12,286 nt of DNA from Deltaproteobacteria bacterium (lineage in GTDB: Bacteria; Desulfobacterota; DSM-4660; Desulfatiglandales; Desulfatiglandaceae), in assembly GCA_003646995.1 (NCBI GenBank), contig QMLZ01000070.1:1-12286 (forward strand), in the 5' to 3' direction. Numbering within the stretch: position 1 is the stretch's first letter; each line of letters begins with the position of its first letter. The translations under genes and the position numbers were made by a program. A model generated the notes under the pieces. The model saw only the letters and a program-made list of their open reading frames with translations. It ran no database searches and was not told the origin of the DNA. Shown here piece by piece: positions 8,345 to 12,286 of the stretch.

Positions 8345-9015
8345 TTCACTTCCCCTTCCTCCAGGCGTTCATCCCCGATAAGGCCCTTCATGATGTGCTC
8401 CCTTACCACAGCCTCTGCTTCTTCCGGATCCCCTCTTTTCAGTGCGTCAATGATCTGAAGGTGACTGCTGACAGCATGCCCAATTTTGTATTTAAAATAG
8501 TAAGAGGTTACCTTGGGTCTGACATAGCGCTTTCTCAGATTTCCGATAACTTCAATCAATACCTTGTTGTTGCATTGTGAAACGAATAGCTCGTGGAATT
8601 GGTTGTGCGTATCGGTATATTCATAGACTGCATATTTCTTGACTTCCTGCTCCATTTTTTTCCCAAGGCGCTCCAGCTTCCTGAAATCCTTTTCCGTGAG
8701 ACGGGGGGCGGCCAGACTCGCAGCAAGTCCTTCAAGTGTCGCCACAACAATGGTTGTGCTGTTCAGCTCCTCAAGACCGGTATCGCTTACATAGGCCCCC
8801 CTCCTTGGGATGCGAACAATAAGCCCTTCGCGTTCAAGCGTGCTGAAGGCCTCCCTGATAGGTGACCTGCTCGTCTTAAACATCTTCTGGAGGCGCGGTT
8901 CACTCAACTTTTCTCCCTCGCTCAGTCGCTCGCTAACAATGGCCTCCCTCAGATAATTTGTTATCTCCTCAGTAATCAATCGCGGACTGCTGAATTCTTT
9001 TTTTCCTTCAAACAT
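8341..9015 (-). CDS. GntR-family transcriptional regulator, FadR/FCD subgroup
   Basis: 224 residues. An N-terminal winged helix-turn-helix (about 11-78) includes the recognition-helix region 'TSRSPIREAFSTLEREGL' (48-65) and wing 'RIPRRGAYV' (68-76). The C-terminal all-helical FCD ligand domain (about 85-210) has 'HNQFHELF' (137-144), His185 and His207, likely metal/ligand-site histidines. FCD regulators usually bind a carboxylate or acyl-CoA inducer of the pathway they control. This is the first gene of the operon, so autoregulation is expected; the ligand may be the ligase substrate or its CoA ester. Start: ATG 9015 rather than TTG 9033, because the promoter places the transcript start at or next to that ATG and no Shine-Dalgarno is present for either. 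This suggests a leaderless message. Confidence 0.92.
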   Translation of the reverse strand: MFEGKKEFSSPRLITEEITNYLREAIVSERLSEGEKLSEPRLQKMFKTSRSPIREAFSTLEREGLIVRIPRRGAYVSDTGLEELNSTTIVVATLEGLAASLAAPRLTEKDFRKLERLGKKMEQEVKKYAVYEYTDTHNQFHELFVSQCNNKVLIEVIGNLRKRYVRPKVTSYYFKYKIGHAVSSHLQIIDALKRGDPEEAEAVVREHIMKGLIGDERLEEGEVK

Positions 9016-9017
9016 AC

Positions 9018-9038
9018 TGTCGACAATAAACAATTTAT
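9018..9038. promoter_or_regulatory. Candidate operator sites for the GntR regulator
   Basis: Two palindromes sit on the operon promoter. TGTCGACA (9018-9025) is a perfect 8-bp palindrome overlapping the -10 and start point. ATAAA-CAA-TTTAT (9026-9038) is a perfect 5+5 inverted repeat in the spacer. Either position would allow repression by blocking polymerase. Neither is an exact match to the TNGTNNNACNA pattern common in the FadR subgroup, so which one is used is open. Confidence 0.35.
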
Positions 9039-9051
9039 CAAATCATGTCAA
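9023..9051 (-). promoter_or_regulatory. Promoter of the regulator-reductase-ligase operon, apparently leaderless
   Basis: Read on the minus strand: TTGACA (complement of 9046-9051, perfect -35), a 17-base spacer, and TATTGT (complement of 9023-9028, four of six -10 bases). The expected start point, about seven bases further, falls at 9015-9016, the A of the regulator ATG or one base before it. No ribosome-binding site precedes the ATG, which fits a leaderless transcript. Confidence 0.55.
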
Positions 9052-9058
9052 ACAGAAT

Positions 9059-9080
9059 TCTGCCTTTGCTGGCTTGTGAC
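9059..9080 (+). repeat. Short direct repeat flanking the MDR gene (left copy)
   Basis: This 22-base segment beginning TCTGCCTTTGC matches 10415-10436 at 19 of 22 positions in the same orientation. The two copies bracket the MDR oxidoreductase gene. The right copy is part of the longer degenerate repeat at 10339-10439. Confidence 0.4.
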
Positions 9081-9155
9081 TAGATGCAGGTATCCTCTCG
9101 TCCGGATGCGTGATCCAAAAAAACGGACCAGGCAGCAGTCTACAAATTGATCTAT

Positions 9156-9185
9156 TTGACATTTCTGGGGCAAAAGGATTATATG
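9156..9185 (+). promoter_or_regulatory. Probable promoter of the MDR oxidoreductase gene
   Basis: TTGACA (9156-9161, perfect -35), 18-base spacer, TATATG (9180-9185, four of six). Transcription would begin near 9192, leaving a leader of about 55 bases with GGAG five bases before the ATG at 9247. It is divergent from the operon promoter, and both share the TTTGACAT context. Confidence 0.45.
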
Positions 9186-9246
9186 CACGCTAGTTTGAAA
9201 TCCTGAACAATGCATACCGTTGAGTGTCGTCTAGTATGGAGTCCTA

Positions 9247-10257
9247 ATGACCTACCAGAGCGTTATCATAAAAGAATTTGGTTCTCCAGAAGTAATGGAA
9301 GTTATTGAGGAGCCAAAGCTTCCAGAGCCAAAGTCAGGAGAAATCCGGGTAAGAGTCCTTGTAACCAGTGCCTGCTTTACCGATGTGATGATACGAAAAG
9401 GCGTCTATCCGGACGTTAAGGAAAAACCGCCCTTTTCTCCGGGATATGACATGGTCGGCGTGGTGGATAAACTGGGTGAAGGCACGAGTAAATTCCGGCT
9501 TGGGGATCGTGTTTGTGACCTAACCATAATAGGCTCTTACTCAGAATACATATGCGTTTCCGAGAGCCATCTTGTCCCCGTGCCGGATTCTATTGACCCA
9601 GGTGAAGCCGTGAGTTTGGTGCTCACATACGTAACAGCATATCAGATGCTCCAGCGAGTAGCCAAAGTGGAAACGGGCCAAAGTATCTTGGTGCATGGGG
9701 CCGGTGGGGCCGTGGGAACTGCTTTATTGGAACTATCCAGATTGAAAAATCTGAATATTTTTGGCACTGCCTCCGCCGGAAAACATGAACCGCTCCAACA
9801 ATATGGAGCCACACTGATTGACTACCGACACGAGGACTTCGTCGAAAAGCTGAAACAACTGGTACATGATGGAATCGATGTAGCCTTCGATGGTTTGGGC
9901 TGGCAAAGTTTCAAACGTTCACTAAAGACGATAAAGCCAGGTGGGATGCTCGTTGCCTATGGTTTTTCCAACGCTGTAAACAAAGGCAAAGCATCTGTTA
10001 TCTGGGATTTCATTCGCTTCAAGGTCATGAGTTTGCTCCCGGGATCAAAAAGAAAGACCTTTTACTCGATTACCAAATTGAGAAAGCAGCATCCAGACTG
10101 GTTCTGTGACGACCTGAGTGAGTTGTTCGAGCTTCTTACGAAATCAAGAATAAAACCCTCTATCTGGAAACGCTTGCCACTTTCAGAAGCACGGCAGGCG
10201 CATGAACTAATAGAGCAATCCAAGCCTCAGGGGAAAATTATTTTAGAGGTTGGATGA
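9247..10257 (+). CDS. MDR-family zinc-free quinone oxidoreductase-like protein
   Basis: 336 residues of the medium-chain dehydrogenase/reductase superfamily, quinone oxidoreductase (QOR) branch. An N-terminal GroES-like domain (about 1-120) includes 'PPFSPGYDMVGVV' (61-73), where zinc-dependent alcohol dehydrogenases would have GHE; the catalytic zinc ligands are missing. The Rossmann domain carries the nucleotide loop 'VHGAGGAVGTALLE' (149-162), of the AxxGxxG type typical of NADPH-binding QORs. Such enzymes reduce quinones or enoyl/enone compounds in the cytosol. GGAG lies five bases before the ATG. It is transcribed away from the operon and shares its control region, so co-regulation by the GntR protein is possible. 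An enoyl-thioester or alkenal reductase role would fit the neighbourhood but is not shown. No terminator was seen downstream. Confidence 0.88.
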   Translation: MTYQSVIIKEFGSPEVMEVIEEPKLPEPKSGEIRVRVLVTSACFTDVMIRKGVYPDVKEKPPFSPGYDMVGVVDKLGEGTSKFRLGDRVCDLTIIGSYSEYICVSESHLVPVPDSIDPGEAVSLVLTYVTAYQMLQRVAKVETGQSILVHGAGGAVGTALLELSRLKNLNIFGTASAGKHEPLQQYGATLIDYRHEDFVEKLKQLVHDGIDVAFDGLGWQSFKRSLKTIKPGGMLVAYGFSNAVNKGKASVIWDFIRFKVMSLLPGSKRKTFYSITKLRKQHPDWFCDDLSELFELLTKSRIKPSIWKRLPLSEARQAHELIEQSKPQGKIILEVG

Positions 10258-10338
10258 ATTTCACAATGCATGGTTCAATGCCTGAGCGTTCTAGAATTAT
10301 TACCCAGATCCTTGAACCCAAGCCGCACCGAAAAGTAA

Positions 10339-10439
10339 AGAATGTATTACGCAACGACTCGATATGGCGACGAGTGAGATAACTCCCTAATACCAGTGCA
10401 ATGCGAAACTCAAATCTGCCTTTGCCGACTTGTGATTGT
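10339..10439 (+). repeat. Degenerate direct repeat, copy A
   Basis: It matches 11286-11369 in the same orientation. Shared islands are AGAATGTATTA at the left end, ATATGGC in the middle, TACCAGTGC (10391-10399), and CCTTTGCCGAC (10419-10429) against CCTTTACCGAC. Small indels and substitutions lie between. Its right part is the 22-base repeat also found at 9059-9080. Confidence 0.5.
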
Positions 10440-10567
10440 GCAAAATATTCAAAACTTGATCTCGTCACCCATGAAGCATGAGCTTATGCAAATAGGCAAT
10501 TTTCAAATGCAGACGATTTTTCTTGATATAGTTCGTTGCGCTTCCTTTATGACACTCCAAAGTTTTC

Positions 10568-10596
10568 TTGACAAAATGTAGCCAAGTGGCTACAAT
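10568..10596 (+). promoter_or_regulatory. Toxin-antitoxin promoter, strong and apparently leaderless
   Basis: TTGACA (10568-10573, perfect), a 17-base spacer, and TACAAT (10591-10596, five of six). The predicted start, near 10603-10604, coincides with the toxin ATG at 10604, and no Shine-Dalgarno precedes that ATG. The toxin message therefore looks leaderless, whereas the antitoxin has a strong GGAGG. Confidence 0.65.
10577..10594. promoter_or_regulatory. 18-bp palindromic operator in the toxin-antitoxin promoter
   Basis: TGTAGCCA-AG-TGGCTACA is a perfect 8+8 inverted repeat covering the promoter spacer and the first four bases of the -10. This is the expected place and symmetry for autorepression by a dimeric helix-turn-helix antitoxin, alone or with the toxin bound. 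Confidence 0.65.
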
Positions 10597-10603
10597 ACAT
10601 TTC

Positions 10604-10894
10604 ATGATTGAAATTCGCAAGACGGAGATATTCGCTAAATGGCTTGATGGCTTGCGCGACATCCGTGCACGTGCCCGTATTTTAGTACGAATTGAGCGAT
10701 TAGGCGCAGGGAATCCTGGGGATGTCAAACCCGTTGGCGGTGGTGTCTCAGAAATGCGGATCGATTATGGTCCAGGATATCGGGTGTATTATAAACAGCA
10801 AGGAGAGAAGGTAGTGATTCTGCTGGCTGGCGGCGATAAGCGCACCCAGTCCAAGGATACTAAAACCGCCTTGAGTCTCGCGCAGAATCTCTAG
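10604..10894 (+). CDS. RelE/HigB-like toxin (addiction module killer protein, HI1419 type)
   Basis: 96 residues, the usual size for this family of small basic ribosome-associated mRNA interferases. The sequence has 'FAKWLDGLRDIRARARILVRIERL' near the N-terminus, 'GVSEMRIDYGPGYRVYY' in the central beta sheet and 'VILLAGGDKRTQ' near the C-terminus. This layout is diagnostic of the HI1419-like (TIGR02683-type) toxins. The basic residues of the last two segments are the likely RNA-contact and catalytic surface. I chose ATG 10604: an in-frame upstream ATG at 10568 overlaps the promoter and would add 12 unrelated residues. The toxin gene comes first and the antitoxin follows 8 bases after its stop, the order seen in HigBA-type systems. 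Nothing suggests inactivation. Confidence 0.88.
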   Translation: MIEIRKTEIFAKWLDGLRDIRARARILVRIERLGAGNPGDVKPVGGGVSEMRIDYGPGYRVYYKQQGEKVVILLAGGDKRTQSKDTKTALSLAQNL

Positions 10895-10902
10895 GAGGAA
10901 TT

Positions 10903-11208
10903 ATGGCAAAAACAATTACGACACGATACGATGTTGCCGAACACTTGCGTACTCCGGAGGAAATGGCTGCGTATTTTGAAGCGTGCCTAGAAGAAGCAAA
11001 TGGTGACGCAGCTTTCATCGCCAAAGCTTTGGGCGATATCGCAAGAGCGAAAGGCATGTCACAGGTAGCACGAGATGCTGGTCTTTCGCGCGAGAGTCTT
11101 TATAAAGCACTTTCCGGAGAACGAAGCCCAAATTTCGATACAATCCTAAAAGTTGTTGCAGCATTAGGTTTGAAATTGCACGCGGAAGCAGTTCCTGAGG
11201 CAAGCTGA
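10903..11208 (+). CDS. Helix-turn-helix antitoxin (HI1420/HigA type)
   Basis: 101 residues. The N-terminal 'TRYDVAEHLRTPEEMAAYFEACLEE' is typical of the putative addiction module antidote family (TIGR02684-type). The C-terminal half is a Cro/C1-like helix-turn-helix, 'MSQVARDAGLSRESLYKALSGERSPNFDTILKVVAALGLKL' in outline (about 53-93). It should bind and neutralise the toxin encoded just upstream and repress their common promoter at the 18-bp palindrome. Translation is favoured by a consensus GGAGG five bases before the ATG, in contrast to the toxin. That is a plausible way to keep antitoxin in excess. The pair may stabilise the accessory region around it. Confidence 0.9.
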   Translation: MAKTITTRYDVAEHLRTPEEMAAYFEACLEEANGDAAFIAKALGDIARAKGMSQVARDAGLSRESLYKALSGERSPNFDTILKVVAALGLKLHAEAVPEAS

Positions 11209-11285
11209 ACAGCCCGATCATCTCGTAACGCTGACCGCGAACTATGTGCGGTTCTTGAGGATTTGTGGGGCCCTGTTCCAAATTC

Positions 11286-11369
11286 AGAATGTATTATTCA
11301 AAGGCTCAATATGGCCGATGAAAAAACTTGCCTATACCAGTGCTATCCTTTACCGACCGCCGTATTTGT
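11286..11369 (+). repeat. Degenerate direct repeat, copy B
   Basis: Partner of copy A (10339-10439), about 947 bp away, so the two copies bracket the toxin-antitoxin pair. Shared islands are listed under copy A. A further partial echo, GATGTATTATACCAATGCGG, begins at 11372. No encoded transposase or terminal inverted repeats are visible. Confidence 0.5.
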
Positions 11370-11486
11370 AAGATGTATTATACCAATGCGGTGCTGCTTA
11401 TTCTCATAGATACTGGCAGGCTATCGAACAGCACTTAAAAAAATAGATAACATTACAAAAGTGATGATATTCTGGTCTGTATAATT

Positions 11487-11549
11487 ACTTGTTCCTGGCG
11501 GCTGCGCCGCCAGGAATCGCGGTGCCGGTCAGCACCGCGATTAGCAAGT
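11487..11549. repeat. Twin-hairpin cruciform element
   Basis: Two strong adjacent inverted repeats: an 11-bp stem TTCCTGGCGGC (11492-11502) with GCCGCCAGGAA (11506-11516), and a 9-bp stem TCGCGGTGC (11517-11525) with GCACCGCGA (11532-11540). Both are enclosed by ACTTG (11487-11491) and CAAGT (11545-11549). It is far more G+C-rich than its surroundings and ends 14 bases before the next start codon. Options are a REP-like element, a cassette recombination site relative or a regulatory fold; with no T-tract on either side it is not a typical terminator. Confidence 0.5.
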
Positions 11550-11563
11550 GAAAAGATCGAAAT

Positions 11564-12079
11564 ATGGATGCTCTCAGGAATATAATTTGGACAATTATCG
11601 CCATGAGTTTAGTTTATGGAATTTTTGTGGTATTAATTCCTTTCGAAATTCTCTCGCAAAACATGCGTGTATTTGCTCTGGATTTTGGTTCATTTAGGTA
11701 CTGTGGACTTGTCTTCATAATAGGAGCGGTTATAAACTTGAAATATTATTGGGATTTAGTATTTACTGGCAAGGGATCTCCTGATCCTCTCATACCGACC
11801 ACAGCTTTAGTATCTAGAGGTATTTATCAATATACAAGAAATCCTGTTTACATCGGTTTCTCCATCATTTTACTAGGTGAAGCAGTTTTTTTACATCGTT
11901 TTTGCTACTGATCTATTCAATCCTTTGGCTTTTAGTGTTTATTTTCATTGTTGTGTTCATAGAAGAACCAAGCCTCAAAAGGAGATATGGCCAGTCAGTC
12001 ATACGATGAGTATCTGGAATCAGTACCTCGATGGATTCCACGTCTCACAGCATTTTGGAAAAATCATATGAATATTTGA
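11564..12079 (+). pseudogene. Isoprenylcysteine/phospholipid methyltransferase-like membrane protein, broken by two frameshifts
   Basis: The intact first frame gives 115 residues with hydrophobic segments and 'RGIYQYTRNPVYIGFSIILL', the S-adenosylmethionine-binding YxxxRNPxYxG region of the ICMT/PEMT family, then hits a TGA at 11909-11911. Reading resumes in another frame from about 11905 with 'LLIYSILWLLVFIFIVVFIEEPSLKRRYGQS'. It returns to the original frame at 12002 with 'YDEYLESVPRWIPRLTAFW', ending at TGA 12077-12079. Together these give the family's usual C-terminus (EEPxLxxxYGxxYxxYxxxVPRWxPR). The first shift is explained by loss of one T in the 7-T run 11886-11892, the second by duplication of GTCA (11994-12001). 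The two restore frame overall. The region is visibly A+T-rich and no good Shine-Dalgarno precedes the ATG. A sequencing error could explain the T-run change but less easily the duplication. Confidence 0.8.
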
Positions 12080-12154
12080 TAACAAAAGTTTTAACCTGCG
12101 TTTTTCGCCGCTCCTGCGTCGCTCTGAAAAACGCAGGTTAAACAGACATTAGGC
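12078..12154 (+). other. attC-like palindromic site between two small genes
   Basis: A perfect 17-bp inverted repeat, TTTAACCTGCGTTTTTC (12090-12106) with its complement at 12126-12142, has a 19-base loop. It is flanked on the left by TAACAAAA (12080-12087), immediately after the upstream stop, and on the right by ATTAGGC (12148-12154), one base from the attC core GTTAGGC. Order and spacing resemble R''-L''-loop-L'-R' of an integron cassette site. The G-to-A change at the crossover base and the lack of an obvious unpaired base in the stem are against an active site. Confidence 0.45.
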
Positions 12155-12167
12155 GTGGAGAGAAAAG

Positions 12168-12286
12168 ATGACTACTCATGGAGAATTCAACTGGATTGAA
12201 CTTCAAACGCACAATGCCAATGAGGCTATTGCTTTCTATCGAGAAACCATCGGATGGAATTTCCGTGCGGAAAAAATGCCAACAGG
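12168..12286 (+). CDS. VOC-family (glyoxalase/dioxygenase-like) protein, N-terminal fragment
   Basis: The first 39 residues of a gene that runs off the window. 'HGEFNWIELQTHNANEAIAFYRETIGWNF' is the opening beta-alpha unit of the vicinal oxygen chelate fold as found in 'predicted enzyme related to lactoylglutathione lyase' proteins. In that group the module begins with a [QEF]-x-W-x-E-L strand, then a helix ending in FY, then GW. Glu13 (third residue of 'IEL' in its strand) is at a typical metal-ligand position. The ATG has GGAG (12157-12160) seven bases upstream, and the gene begins only 13 bases after the attC-like core, the usual spacing for an integron cassette gene. Enzymatic activity cannot be assigned; these proteins cover isomerases, resistance proteins and dioxygenases. 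Confidence 0.8.
   Translation, partial: MTTHGEFNWIELQTHNANEAIAFYRETIGWNFRAEKMPT

Larger units (their letters stand above)
10258..10603. other. Gene-free stretch upstream of the toxin-antitoxin pair
   Basis: This 346-bp interval contains degenerate repeat copy A (10339-10439), a near-palindrome GCATGAGCTTATGC (10476-10489) and the toxin-antitoxin promoter (10568-10596). Reading frames here are short, lack ribosome-binding sites and show no motif. Confidence 0.5.
11209..11563. other. Gene-free stretch after the antitoxin
   Basis: This 355-bp interval starts with a loosely closed fold: GAACAG (11207-11212, overlapping the stop) can pair with CTGTTC (11273-11278), enclosing ACCGC/GCGGT (11234-11252). 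It then holds repeat copy B (11286-11369) and the twin hairpin (11487-11549). I found no coding sequence. Confidence 0.45.

Noticed and set aside
9094..9125. Hairpin GGAT-GCGTG-ATCC followed by seven A residues as a terminator
   Set aside because: The stem is only four pairs, and the homopolymer is A on the plus strand and lies on the wrong side for the minus strand.

Overview
The window looks like a chromosomal segment from an anaerobic bacterium, most likely a Desulfobacterota-type (former Deltaproteobacteria) aromatic- or acyl-CoA-degrading lineage. This is inferred from gene content (a molybdenum hydroxylase of the 4-hydroxybenzoyl-CoA reductase type, an acyl-CoA ligase, an acyl-CoA dehydrogenase) and moderate base composition. 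No taxonomic marker is present.

Layout. Positions 1-157 hold the C-terminus of a hexameric glutamate dehydrogenase. A 421-bp gene-poor stretch follows, with a possible folded RNA (about 171-284) and a promoter. Two plus-strand genes come next: a DMT/EamA transporter (579-1487) and an acyl-CoA dehydrogenase (1697-2869). Convergent to these, on the minus strand, is a tight five-gene operon read from 9015 down to 2961: FCD-type GntR regulator, [2Fe-2S] subunit, molybdopterin subunit, FAD/[4Fe-4S] subunit and AMP-forming acyl-CoA ligase. Every junction overlaps by about 4-8 bases, so the genes are probably translationally coupled. A divergent NAD(P)H:quinone-reductase-like MDR gene (9247-10257) shares the 231-bp control region.

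The centrepiece is the three-subunit enzyme. The FAD subunit carries the four-cysteine insertion (C124, C140, C148, C157) whose spacing matches, from memory, the extra [4Fe-4S] cluster of 4-hydroxybenzoyl-CoA reductase. That insertion separates this enzyme from ordinary xanthine dehydrogenases and suggests a ferredoxin-driven reductive reaction on a CoA thioester made by the co-encoded ligase. The convergent acyl-CoA dehydrogenase lacks the catalytic glutamate at both usual positions, so its reaction may be non-standard. The substrate of the pathway cannot be read from the window.

The last 2 kb (10258-12286) is accessory in character. It has a HigB/HigA-type toxin-antitoxin pair with a leaderless-looking, palindrome-controlled promoter, flanked by two degenerate direct repeats. 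Then come a twin-hairpin element, an isoprenylcysteine/phospholipid methyltransferase gene broken by two small indels, and an attC-like palindrome directly before a VOC/glyoxalase-like gene that runs off the end. Single small genes separated by strong palindromes fit the tail of an integron cassette array, though no integrase is visible.
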